A DNA stretch of 64,000 nucleotides. Source: Pieris napi. Taxonomy: Eukaryota; Arthropoda; Insecta; Lepidoptera; Pieridae. The stretch's first letter is position 1; every line of letters begins with the position of its first letter. Shown in pieces: positions 34,026-43,863 of the stretch. The notes beneath the pieces are model-generated. The model searched no databases. It saw only the letters and a program-made list of their open reading frames with translations, and was not told the DNA's origin. The DNA is taken from contig NC_062258.1 of NCBI RefSeq assembly GCF_905475465.1, positions 806,001 to 870,000 of the forward strand, read 5' to 3'. Both the position numbers and the translations under genes were made by a program.

Positions 34026-34103
34026 TGTGGTATTATTATGTACTTATGGAGGGTAGTTTGAAAATAAATCAGTGTTAAACCAACTAGCGTGTGTTTCACA
34101 ACA
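34026..34103 (+). repeat. Gypsy 5' LTR, truncated to 78 bp
   Basis: Starts TGTGGTATTATTATGTACTT and ends CACAACA. From GTACTTATGGAGGGTAG onward it equals the end of the 3' LTR; the preceding 12 bp differ, so the junction is not a simple deletion. Confidence 0.75.
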
Positions 34104-34207
34104 TGGTGACAGCGGTGCTTAAATTTTATTAAATATCTGAGATATCACGGCGTATTTTGGTCTCAGTGTCTATTACGTGTTCATTAAAGCCGTTTGTGAT
34201 AATAATA

Positions 34208-35183
34208 ATGGAACACGCGCGTCCTCCGGGTGAATTAGCGGTCGAAGGTGGTCCAGCCGTGCGCGCCGACGCGTGGCGAAAATGGCGGAAACAGTTCGAG
34301 GTGTGTCTCATAGCATCCGGGGTGAGCAAGGAGTCTGAAGAGATTCAGGCCAGTTTATTGGTTAACCTCATCGGTCCGAGTGGCTACGAGATCTTTAGTA
34401 CATTCACATATCTCAAGGATGAAAGTGAACACAACATAACCTTAAATGTCTCTTGGTACCAAACCTAATATCACAATGTCAAGGTTTAAGTTTTTCTCAC
34501 GCAATCAAGAGCAAGGTGAAACAATTGATCAATTTGTGACGGCGTTGCGGTTGCTAAGTCAAAATTGTGACTTTGGTGATCTAACTGATAGCTTGATCAA
34601 GGATCGGATAGTGTGTGGAATAGCGAGCAACACCGTCCGAGACCGTCTGCTGCGGACCGACGACCTCAGTTTGGCGAAGGCAGTGCAAGTGTGTGAGGCC
34701 GCCGAACTATCCAAAGAGGAAAGTCGCTGCATAGAAGGGACCTCCAGTGAAGCGAGGGTGGACGCTGAGAACAGCAGGTCGGAGCATGAGGGCCGCGGCA
34801 GCTGGCGGGGCAGGCGAGGCGGCGGCGGGCGCCGCGGGGGGCGCCGCGGGGGCAGGCGCTGGGCCGCGCCGCGCGACGCTTGCGCCTCCTGCGGCTACTA
34901 CAGGTGTGCTGGAGGGGACAAGTGCCCAGCACATAGTGCTTCGTGTTTTGTGTGTGATAAAAAAGGTCATTTTGCGAAAATGTGTGTCCATCGGGGGCAA
35001 AAAGTTATGAATCTCAGTGTTGAGGATGATTGTAGTGATGAGTTGTTTTACGTTAACACTATTGAGGAGGTTGAAGCGCAAACCTGTTTTATGATATCAA
35101 ACGTACCCTATAGCGATAGCAAGTTAGAATTGATAAGAAGGTACACATCATTAGACGAAGACTGCAAAGTATTAATTGAATAT
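34208..35183 (+). pseudogene. Gypsy gag, frameshifted, fused to a pol remnant
   Basis: Gag starts at ATG 34208 (MEHARPPGELAVEGG) and reads through WRKWRKQFEVCLIASGVSK; a frameshift with lost residues occurs at about 34440-34470, and the second frame continues with MSRFKFFSRNQEQGETIDQF. A basic Gly/Arg-rich stretch (34795-34865, very GC-rich) and a zinc knuckle (CFVCDKKGHFAKMC) follow. Near 35080 the sequence jumps: after TCFMISNVP the frame continues as SDSKLELIRRYTSLDED, which belongs to the RNase H-integrase junction of pol. Gag packages element RNA; the protein here is not normal. Confidence 0.85.
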
Positions 35184-35235
35184 ATATTTTTTTATTTTTA
35201 TTTTATTTTAAAAGGCATAGTAACGAAACTAAATA

Positions 35236-35915
35236 ATGAAGGACTGGCCTTATAAAATATACATAATGAATGACGAAATACGAGTATTTTGTTCATATCG
35301 GGAAAGTTTACAATACATTGACGGCATGATTTTAAAAAACAATCAAATCTTCATACCGGCTTGTTTACGTGATGAAATGTTATCACGAGTCCATGAGGGT
35401 CACCTAGGCATAGATAGGTGTAAGCAAAGGGCACGAAATGTGTTGTTCTGGCCGGGGATGTCTCGGGACGTGGAGGCCTTTGTCCGCGTGTGCGACACCT
35501 GCGCCGCGCACGCGCTGCGCCCCTGCCGCGAGCCCGCGCGCCCGCACCCCGAGCCCGACAGGCCTTGGCTCAAGCTAGCTTCAGATCGTAGGAAATATTA
35601 CGTTATATTAGTAGACTACTTTTCCAATTATGTTGAAGTTAATGATCTTGACAGTATATGTAGCAAAGCTGTAATAACTGCTCTAAAAGAGCAATTTGGT
35701 AGACACGGAATACCAATTGAGTTGGTTACAGACAACGGACCGGCCTATAGCTCGGCCGAGTTCAAAAACGGCACAACAGCTGATCACTGATAAAGGAGCG
35801 TTGCCCTCTGCGAGCGCCTCCGACACACCGACGTCCATTGTTACTGGTCCCGTAACTAGGTCAAAGACTCGAACGCGCGCTGGCTTAGGATTTGATTTAA
35901 ATAACTTGTTTTGAT
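35236..35915 (+). pseudogene. Gypsy integrase remnant and pol C-terminus
   Basis: The frame shows the zinc-binding HHCC domain (VHEGHLGIDRCKQRAR, CDTC), part of the catalytic core (YYVILVDYFSNYVEV and the second Asp in VTDNGPAYSS) and then breaks after AEFKN. Residues between the first Asp region and YYVILV are partly deleted and the catalytic Glu is missing. A different frame then gives the C-terminal end of pol (TGPVTRSKTRTRAGLGFDLN, stop at 35912-35914). The GC-rich tract at 35480-35560 is intact domain coding. Integrase would join element DNA to the target; this one cannot. Confidence 0.85.
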
Positions 35916-36036
35916 AAATTACTGATGATAAATTTGGCATTATAGGTACTTATTACGTACCTGAAGTAAGTACTTACTTAAATAAGATTTTGTATAAATA
36001 ACAAGCTACGTGTTTGATGAACTTTAAAGGGGAGGA

Positions 36037-36403
36037 TGGATTAATAGAATAAAAATAGTTTCTGTATTGTATACCTACCTAATGTAAAGTACCTAGGTTA
36101 TTGTAAGTAGGTACTTACCTCCATTTTATGTGTTTGATTTATGTTGGTTTTTTCTTTATATTGTTAAGGTTTAGTTTTAGTTATAAGTTACATTAGAACT
36201 AGACTAGCGTGTTAGATAACTTCTCAATGATAAAACATTCAGGTACTTACCCATACTTACCTATAATTATTTGTGTTTACAGCTTAGTTATTAGATGTTA
36301 ATTCGAATTAAGATTGCTTTATAGCTTTATTTATAATATGTACTTATGGAGGGTAGTTTGAAAATAAATCAGTGTTAAACCAACTAGCGTGTGTTTCACA
36401 ACA
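36037..36403 (+). repeat. Gypsy 3' LTR
   Basis: Follows the polypurine tract at 36026-36036, starts TGGATTAATAG and ends CACAACA at 36403. Start inferred from the tract and the TG, because the 5' LTR lacks this part. Confidence 0.65.
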
Positions 36404-36467
36404 GCTTTGATATTTTATGTTTACCTAGAGCTACTCCTAATGGACCATAGAAAGTGGGCTAAAATTA

Positions 36468-37764
36468 TTTATTTATTTATTTAATTATAAGTAATCTTAC
36501 AGCTAACATACATAATATTACAAAACAAACACTTAGTACAAAAAGCCAAAATAGATTACATAGATAAACAATATTATATACGAAAAATGAAACAAATAAG
36601 CGCATCAATAGACAAAACTATATACAGAAAACTGAAATTTAATATTTAAAACAATAAATAATACTAAATACAACCTAAACAAAATTCGAGTCTTCCCGCC
36701 CCTTCAAATATTTTCTCACATGTTCTTTAGTGAGGTGGAAAATATCAATATCCTCATAATTAGTGTCATAGTTAGATAAAACCCGAAACATTGGTGAATT
36801 ATGCAGGTAATTCGAGTTCGTACGAGGTACATGGAACAATTTTGTGTGTCTTGTCGCATATGGAGAAGGAATTTTAAAAGAAATTAACGACAGCAAATAG
36901 GGGCTATCGATCCGCCCATTAAGAATAGCATGTAAAAAAAGCAGGTCTTGCTGACTTCGCCGACTTTCTAATGAGTCTAAATTAAAATAATTGCAAGAAT
37001 GTGCATAACTATCGAAGCATTGGTATTTTTTAAAACTAAGGAATTTTACAAACTTTTTTTGTATATTTTCTACTGCTTTTTTATACTTTGTATAATTTGG
37101 AGACCACATAACACCCGCATACTCCAGCACGCTTCTAACATAAGCAAAATATAAGCTTTTAATGCAATGTATGTTATTAAATGTCTTGCATGACCGCTTG
37201 GCAAATCCTAGTTGCATATACGCTTTGCCTGTTATGTCATCGATATGTTGTGATAGGCCCATTTATTCATCTAATAGTATTCCCAGGTCTTTTACAAATT
37301 TTACTTGTTTTGTTGGGGTGTTATCGATTTTGTAAGTGTATTGAATTTTTTTGTTTTTACGCGAAAAAGTTATCTTATTACATTTGTTTATATTTATTGA
37401 AAGTTTATTTTGTTTGTAGTATATTTCTAACCTATTAAGATCTTGTTGAATTTGATTACAGTTATCTATTGATTTTATTCTTAAGAAAATTTTTTGGTCA
37501 TCCGCGAACATAAGATGTTTAGAAAAGTGAAAACAGTATTTTATATCGTACAAATAAGCATTAAATAATAATGGGCCAAGTATTGACTCTTGGGGTACTC
37601 CTGATGTAATGTTAGTGAACATGCTTTTGTACCCGCATATTACTGTTGCTTGCCGTCTGTTAGTTATGTATGACTTTATCCATCTGTAAAGGTCACCACG
37701 TATTCCAAGGGAGAAAAGCTTATATAACAGGATAATATGATCAACGCGATCAAAAGCTTTTCAT
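36468..37764 (-). mobile_element. LINE F: 5'-truncated relative of LINE C
   Basis: A 1297-bp minus-strand LINE with an 8-bp target duplication TAAAATTA (36460-36467 and 37765-37772). The uninterrupted counterpart lies near 30700. The tail on the minus strand is AATTAAATAAATAAATAAA. Truncation is within the RT, at KAFDRVDH. Confidence 0.9.
36675..37764 (-). pseudogene. LINE F reverse transcriptase with one in-frame stop
   Basis: The minus-strand frame begins at the truncation with KAFDRVDHIILL and continues through SGVPQESILGPLLFNAYLYD (Gly to Glu in the usual PQGS) and the catalytic FADDQK. A single stop at about 37263 replaces what is a Lys codon in LINE C; the same frame continues to 36675 with YFAYVRSVLEYAG and HVPRTNSNYL. 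The protein is colinear with LINE C, so both are members of one family. Missing fingers and endonuclease make it inactive. Confidence 0.88.
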
Positions 37765-38439
37765 TAAAATTAGTATTTTAATTAAAAATTCTAGGCAGTT
37801 CTTTAGAGATTGGCTAATTGTAATTTAAAGTATCCTATTTTATTTTTAGATACTACGCTAATCGTTTTAAAAATAGCTACAAGCATTTTTATATGTGCCA
37901 ACATACTATCTACGGCTGACAACATACGATAGTTTGCCTTTTGGACAACTACATACAGAGACAGAGGTACTCCAAAAGTTAGTACACATATTAACGAACC
38001 TATTTCTATCTATCAGCAATTTTAATGAGAAATAGAAACAAAATGAAAAAAATAAACATATATATTATTATAAGATAGAAAGTGTATTACGAAGTGCATA
38101 TACCAAAACTAACTTTTTATGTACAATTGTTAAAGTACTGTTAGTATATTACACTTCTGTAGACAAAAAAATAAAAAACATATGTACGAGTACACTGGTC
38201 GTTATAATATTATAAATTTATTGAAATATATTTAAATTAGTTTAAATTCGATAGGGAAAAAAAATTACAATTTACAATAACGGATTAAATTATAATATCA
38301 CAGTGTTTTTGACTTTCGATAATTTTTTAAGCTAAATCCTATTATGTACATAATATTATTATGATTGAATTTATGATGATCATTTACACGTGATCTTCTA
38401 CTATAGTGAAAAAAAATCCCTCTAAATCATAAAAGTATT

Positions 38440-39095
38440 TTTCTTTCCCCCATAAATAACACGGATATATTAAAAATTATTACATCGCTAAAAAATACAA
38501 AATCTACAGGATACGATAATTTAGATACCAAAACAATTAAATCATGCGCTTTATACCTACTTGATCCACTGACATACATAATTAATCTATCGATGGTAGA
38601 AGGAATATTTCCTGAAAAACTAAAAATATCAATTATCAAACCATTACATAAAAAAGGAGCAAAAACACAAATGACTAATTATAGACCAATAACTTTAATT
38701 CCCATATTATCTAAAATTTTCGAAAAAGTAATGTATAATAAAATAGAGAATTTCCTTTTATCATACGATATTTTAAAAGAAGAACAATTTGGTTTCAGAA
38801 AAAATTGTTCTACCACCCTTGCGTGCTTTTCCCTAGTCAAACAAATTACTGAATGCTTAAATGATAAAATGCTTATAGGTTGTAACTTTTAAAAAAATTA
38901 GATTGCTACGGAATAAGAGGTAATGCTTATAACTGGGTGAAAAGTTACCTTGAAAATAGAATGCAATATGTGGAGATAACAAAGATTTGTAAATTAGAGC
39001 AAAAAACCTATAGATCCAATTTTAAGAAAAATGAGTACGGAACACATCAAGGCAGTATTTTGGCCCCGCTACTTTTTCTAACATACATTAATGGA
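38440..39095 (+). pseudogene. LINE E: RT fragment with internal deletion
   Basis: Plus-strand remnant. From about 38450 one frame reads KSTGYDNLDTKTIKSC, IIKPLHKKGAKTQMTNYRPI, EEQFGFRKNCST and ends at 38890. After a deletion of the palm Asp region another frame continues: KKLDCYGIRGNAYNWVKSYL and THQGSILAPLLFLTYING, stopping near 39095. The YADD region and everything else are missing. Flanking ends are undefined. It is another Jockey-group family, AT-rich like its surroundings and older than LINE F. Confidence 0.8.
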
Positions 39096-39522
39096 AAATA
39101 AGTATTTTTACTACGCCTGTCACCTCACCTGGAATCAATCAATCTACAGTCCACGCTCTGCAGCTAGGAATAACCGTGTGTTGGGTAACTAATCATACTA
39201 GTGCCCTACAGGGACACCAGGTAGGAACGAAGTTCCTTCGGCTAATGTAGAATCGACACAATTTGCAAAAAATAATCGTGCTCAATTTTATGTGGGTTTC
39301 CTTGATTTTTCTGTTAAATTTTGCTGATTAGTTTTTATTTAAGTACAGGAAAGTATTTAGGAAATTCAGTATTTTAAGAAATAATAAATTACGTAAAATA
39401 AAAAAAAATCGTAATTCAAATTATATAATTATAGCGTAGGGAACATAATTTAAAATCGACTGTTTATGAGATTGGAGCAAACAAGACTCTTACTTCAGTG
39501 AAGGAAAATATATTTCCTTTTA
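39096..39522. other. Non-coding; short unknown repeat
   Basis: Contains GGAACGAAGTTCCTTCGG (39215-39240 region), a small palindrome, in otherwise plain sequence. Ends at the BEL target duplication ATATT (39523-39527). Confidence 0.4.
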
Positions 39523-39527
39523 ATATT

Positions 39528-39743
39528 TGTTTAAACGATTATAGTTATATGTTCAATAAATAGATGTCGCCTGTGGTTCCTTGAATCGCGGTATGTTTAA
39601 ATTATTATAGTTTTATGTTGAACCAATAGATGTCGCCTGTGGTTCCTTGAATCGCGGTATCGTTATGATTCAAAAATAGTATAAGTATCTCAATTGTTTT
39701 TGTATTAAATAGTCTCAGCCCTGGGATTGGTTTTATTTGTTCA
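39528..39743 (+). repeat. BEL 5' LTR with two 66-bp tandem repeats
   Basis: TGTTTAAACG...TTTGTTCA, 216 bp. Two imperfect 66-bp units, 39528-39593 and 39594-39659, each contain ATAGATGTCGCCTGTGGTTC and end in CGCGGTA. The same pair occurs in the 3' LTR. Such repeats in U3 often hold transcription-factor sites. Confidence 0.9.
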
Positions 39744-40050
39744 TGGTCATTCGTAGCCGGATACAGCAGTGATTGGAAACCCTAGTGTATAAAAAGTGTA
39801 AAATAAGTGATTGTGGTGTGTGTTAGTGTAAAGGTGACTAAAACTGTAAGTACTTTAAAACTTTGCCTAACAAATTGGAAGTCTAATAACGCAAGTAAAA
39901 TAACTTAGAAAAATTAAGGCAAAAGTGGTTAACCACGGGGAATCCATGCCCGATTTTGCCTAAGTCGAAATTATTAGGTACACCAAACACTTAGAAAAAT
40001 TTGCGATTTGGAACTTGGAAATTTTACAAGTGTAACTTAGAAAAATCACA
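39744..40050 (+). other. BEL primer-binding site and leader
   Basis: TGGTCATTCGTAGCCGG directly follows the LTR and matches the usual position of the tRNA primer-binding site in insect BEL elements. A non-coding leader with repeated TTAGAAAAAT motifs runs to the ATG at 40051. Confidence 0.7.
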
Positions 40051-43000
40051 ATGGAATCACTTGTAAGAGTACAGAAAGATATTAACAAAACATTAAAAAG
40101 GGCTTATACAAATTTTAAGAAAACACCAAAAGATAGAATTACAGGAAGTTATTTGGAAACCAGATTGGAACAATTAGAAAAACAATGGTCAACATTTGAA
40201 GAGACACACAATAAATTAATATGTAACTATGGTGAGGAAGATTATGATGAATCGGAGTACAGTTTGAAAGATGTATATGGAGAGACGGAAGATTTATATA
40301 GTGAATACAAAATTGATATAAAGGAAAAACTTACTAAATTTAAAAATAGCCCTATAGTTACGAGTGATGTAGTAAGCAACATTAACAGTGAAGTAAAATT
40401 ACCTAGAATAACAATACCTACTTTTTCTGGCCACTATTCACAATGGATCACGTTTCGTGACCTGTTTAAGTCATTGATACACAGCAACAAATCGTTGCAA
40501 GCAGTCCAAAAGTTGCATTACCTAAAAAGTTACCTGACCGGTGAAGCCGAGCAGTTACTACGACATTTGCCGGTTACAAGTGAAAATTATGAACTATGTT
40601 GGAGTATGTTAGAACAACGTTTTAATAATAAGAAATTTATTACAAATAGTATTTTAAAAAGATTTTTTTCTCAAAAGAATATTGTTTCCGAATCTTCAAA
40701 TGCTGTTAAAGAATTACTAGACACCACAAATGAATGTTTAAATGCATTGAAAAATATAGGAATAGTAACTGACAATTGGGATGTTATTGTTTTATATATT
40801 TTAAGTTCAAAATTAGATACTAAGTCTAGAGAGTTATGGGAAACTAAAATTTGTAATTTAACAGATGAATTGCCAACATTAAATCAGTTTTTTGAATTTT
40901 TAGAGCAAAGGTTTAGGTCACTTGAATTTTTAATAAACAAACCAGTCAAAAGCACTCAATCTCATCATGTAACTTTTAAGGAAAAATCAAATTGTGTCTT
41001 TTGTTCAGATAGTACGCATAAAATAGGAAATTGTAAGAAATTTGCTAAGGGTAACCTTAAAACACGTCGTGAGTTTGTTCAAAGTTCCGCCTTATGCTTC
41101 AACTGTTTAGGTGCTAATCATTCGGTTCAGGCGTGTCGTTTGCCCACCAGGTGTAAGATTTGCAAACGAAAACACCATTCACTTTTGCATTACAACGCTA
41201 GTGTATCAACAGATAATGTATCAGCTAACAACCAATCACCAGAAGATATCAATGTTGTTGCAACGGCAACAACATCGAGACCAGACGAGACCAACATTGA
41301 AAATATTACCACTTGTTTTACTAATACCAGAAAACAAGTTCTATTGGCAACAGCCCTCGTAAGGGCCAACAATAATTCTGGATCAAGTATGACACTGCGA
41401 GCCTTATTAGATCAGGGCTCACAGGCTTCATTTATTACGGAGTCTGCAGTCCAGTTGCTGGGGCTAAAGAAAATCAAAAGCAACAGTGTCATATCTGGAG
41501 TTGGAGGTGACGGCAATGCCCCACTTGATTCCAAATATGTAGTGCAGATTAATCTGCAATCAATTCAAGATGAATCATTTACTATTTGTGTAACAGCTCA
41601 TGTTCTTAAAAAACTAACTTCATTCCTCCCTGTAAAGGAATTCGTTGTCCATCTGTGGCCAAATCTACCAAGGATGAAGTTAGCAGATCCAAATTTTAAC
41701 AAACCAAGTCATATTGATATGTTGCTTGGTGCTGATGTCTATTGTCAAATCATAGCTGAGGGTCTAATGAGAGGACCACCAGGAACACCAATAGCTCAGA
41801 ACACTAGGCTAGGTTGGATCTTATCTGGAAAAATTGAGAACGATCATCACGACCAACATGGTTTGGGTTGCGAAAACATATTAACAATGCACACTCAAAT
41901 TAACAATGATGATTTTAACCTTAAACAATTTTGGGAACTTGAGTCTGATAACTTTAACCTTAAAAGAACTCACCTCACTCATGAAGAACAAAGATGTGAA
42001 GACATCTATAAAGAAACCACGAAGCGAGATCCATCAGGAAGTTATATCGTTAAACTCCCATTCAGAGATGTCGATCCGAGCTGCAAATATGGTAATTCAC
42101 GTGAGATAGCAATTAAACGATTCTTAATGTTAGAAAAGCGTTTATTGAAATCACCAGATTTAAAGAAATCATATACAGATGTAATATCAGAGTATTTGAA
42201 GTTGGGACATATGGAGTTAGTACCTATAGAAGAAATTGACAAAAAAGAAACGGTTTACTTACCTCATCACGCGGTCGTTAGAGCTGATAAATCGACGACT
42301 AAACTCAGAGTTGTTTTCGATGCATCCTGTCGAGACCAGAACGGTGTATCACTGAATAGTGATTTGATGGTCGGACCGGCGCTACAGCCTGACTTACGTC
42401 ACATTGTTTTAAGATGGAGGCTACATCCTATTTGTCTGGTTGCCGACATAATCAAAATGTACCGTCAAGTGAGGGTAACAAGAGAAGATGTAGACTATCA
42501 ACGTTTAGTGTGGCGCACAGACACTACAGAAGATTTACAGCATCTTCGCCTTTTACGTGTCACTTTTGGTACTGCGTCTGCTCCTTACCTTGCAGTTCGA
42601 ACTTTGCAGCAGGTAGCACACGATGAAGGAGGAGAGTATCCCGTCGCATCTGAAAAAATCTTAAAGGATTTTTACATGGATGATTTGCTTACTGGGTGTG
42701 AATCAGTTTCAGAAGGAAAGCAATTATTTAACGATATTACCAACCTACTAAAGACAGGCGGCTTCGAACTCCAAAAGTGGTCAAGCAATGATGAAAATCT
42801 GCTAAAGGAAATAAATAAAGAAGGTTTAGACTTAGATATTAATGTAGAACTGAAATCAAATGAAATAGTTAAAATTTTAGGACTTACCTGGAACCGACGA
42901 AACGACGACTTCGAATACTCCGTGCAACTACCTCCAATCAGCATACCTGTAACAAAAAGAAAGGTTATATCGGATATTGCAAGGCTATACGACCCAATGG

Positions 43001-43863
43001 GATGGATAGCTCCAGCAATTGTGAAAGCAAAAATATTAATACAAAAATTGTGGCTTTCAGGCATCGGATGGGATCAAGAATTACCAAATAATTTACTTGA
43101 TTATTGGATTACTTACCGTGAGGAACTCCTGGAACTTACCAAATTTCGACTCCCACGCTGGATAAGTACTAAAGCAGATGTCACACTGGAGCTCCATGGG
43201 TTTAGCGATGCTTCAAATGAAGCTTATGCTGCTGTAATTTATGTTCGGGTAGTTGATGGCTCTGGAAATGTTCATGTCCATCTGATAACGTCTAAAACAA
43301 GGGTAGCACCAATCAAACAAGTTAGTATTCCAAGGCTCGAACTGTGTGGAGCTGTTTTACTGGCCAAGTTGTTACAAGAAGTTGCAGAAGTTCTGCACGT
43401 ACCAAAGGATAAACTTCACGCTTGGACTGATTCCACGGTTGTGCTAGCTTGGTTAAGTAGCCATCCCAGTCGATGGAAAACTTTCATTGCTAATCGTGTT
43501 TCGGAGATTTTAGACATTTTAGACGCAACTCAGTGGTCACATGTTTCATCTACCGACAATCCAGCAGATTGTGCCTCTCGGGGAGTGACACCATCAGCTT
43601 TAGTAAACATGGAAATGTGGAGAACTGGTTCCCCCTGGCTACAAAATAAAGTTATCAATTACGAAAGGAAACCCATACCAGACACTAATTTAGAAGAAAA
43701 AGGTGTGAAGGCATGCCATGTAGTGGATAGTAGTCAAAACATTTTTTGGACAAATTTTTCGACTTTAAGGAAATCATTGAGAGTATTTGCTTACTGTAGA
43801 AGGTTTATAAACAAATTAAAGCGACCTGAAGAGAGTTTTCCTATAGTTTTCCTATATGGTTAA
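40051..43863 (+). CDS. BEL/Pao Gag-Pol: gag, protease, RT, RNase H
   Basis: 1270 codons from ATG 40051. Residues 1-300 are gag, with the region PRITIPTFSGHYSQWITFRD typical of Pao gag. Zinc knuckles follow (CVFCSDSTHKIGNC, CFNCLGANHSVQAC, CKICKRKHHSLLH; residues about 315-385). The aspartic protease site is LLDQGSQASF (about 452). RT begins near 750 with LRVVFDASC, CLVADIIKMYRQV, and has the catalytic YMDDLL at about 873. Pao-type RNase H has HGFSDASNEAYAAV (about 1050) and AWTDSTVVLAWL (about 1130). The frame ends by a frameshift at about 43855, just before integrase. It replicates the element in cytoplasmic particles. Confidence 0.93.
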   Translation: MESLVRVQKDINKTLKRAYTNFKKTPKDRITGSYLETRLEQLEKQWSTFEETHNKLICNYGEEDYDESEYSLKDVYGETEDLYSEYKIDIKEKLTKFKNSPIVTSDVVSNINSEVKLPRITIPTFSGHYSQWITFRDLFKSLIHSNKSLQAVQKLHYLKSYLTGEAEQLLRHLPVTSENYELCWSMLEQRFNNKKFITNSILKRFFSQKNIVSESSNAVKELLDTTNECLNALKNIGIVTDNWDVIVLYILSSKLDTKSRELWETKICNLTDELPTLNQFFEFLEQRFRSLEFLINKPVKSTQSHHVTFKEKSNCVFCSDSTHKIGNCKKFAKGNLKTRREFVQSSALCFNCLGANHSVQACRLPTRCKICKRKHHSLLHYNASVSTDNVSANNQSPEDINVVATATTSRPDETNIENITTCFTNTRKQVLLATALVRANNNSGSSMTLRALLDQGSQASFITESAVQLLGLKKIKSNSVISGVGGDGNAPLDSKYVVQINLQSIQDESFTICVTAHVLKKLTSFLPVKEFVVHLWPNLPRMKLADPNFNKPSHIDMLLGADVYCQIIAEGLMRGPPGTPIAQNTRLGWILSGKIENDHHDQHGLGCENILTMHTQINNDDFNLKQFWELESDNFNLKRTHLTHEEQRCEDIYKETTKRDPSGSYIVKLPFRDVDPSCKYGNSREIAIKRFLMLEKRLLKSPDLKKSYTDVISEYLKLGHMELVPIEEIDKKETVYLPHHAVVRADKSTTKLRVVFDASCRDQNGVSLNSDLMVGPALQPDLRHIVLRWRLHPICLVADIIKMYRQVRVTREDVDYQRLVWRTDTTEDLQHLRLLRVTFGTASAPYLAVRTLQQVAHDEGGEYPVASEKILKDFYMDDLLTGCESVSEGKQLFNDITNLLKTGGFELQKWSSNDENLLKEINKEGLDLDINVELKSNEIVKILGLTWNRRNDDFEYSVQLPPISIPVTKRKVISDIARLYDPMGWIAPAIVKAKILIQKLWLSGIGWDQELPNNLLDYWITYREELLELTKFRLPRWISTKADVTLELHGFSDASNEAYAAVIYVRVVDGSGNVHVHLITSKTRVAPIKQVSIPRLELCGAVLLAKLLQEVAEVLHVPKDKLHAWTDSTVVLAWLSSHPSRWKTFIANRVSEILDILDATQWSHVSSTDNPADCASRGVTPSALVNMEMWRTGSPWLQNKVINYERKPIPDTNLEEKGVKACHVVDSSQNIFWTNFSTLRKSLRVFAYCRRFINKLKRPEESFPIVFLYG

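Larger units (their letters stand above)
34026..36403 (+). mobile_element. Ty3/gypsy deletion derivative
   Basis: A plus-strand gypsy element with 5-bp target duplications GCTTT (34021-34025 and 36404-36408), confirmed by the empty site near 30650. The 5' LTR is only 78 bp (34026-34103) while the 3' LTR is about 367 bp (36037-36403). Their last 63 bp, ending in GTGTTTCACAACA, are identical. Primer-binding-like TGGTGACAGCGG follows at 34104, and a polypurine tract AAAGGGGAGGA precedes the 3' LTR. Protease, RT and RNase H are gone and integrase is cut twice, so the copy is non-autonomous. Confidence 0.88.
33250..38080 (+). repeat. Duplicated segment, copy 2 (interrupted)
   Basis: The counterpart of 29880-32050, split by the gypsy derivative at 34026-36403 and LINE F at 36468-37764. 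Removing both leaves a sequence collinear with copy 1, so copy 1 serves as the pre-insertion state. Confidence 0.8.

Noticed and set aside
34666..35081. Long Ala/Arg-rich frames on both strands
   Set aside because: Shadows of the GC-rich Gly/Arg segment of gypsy gag.
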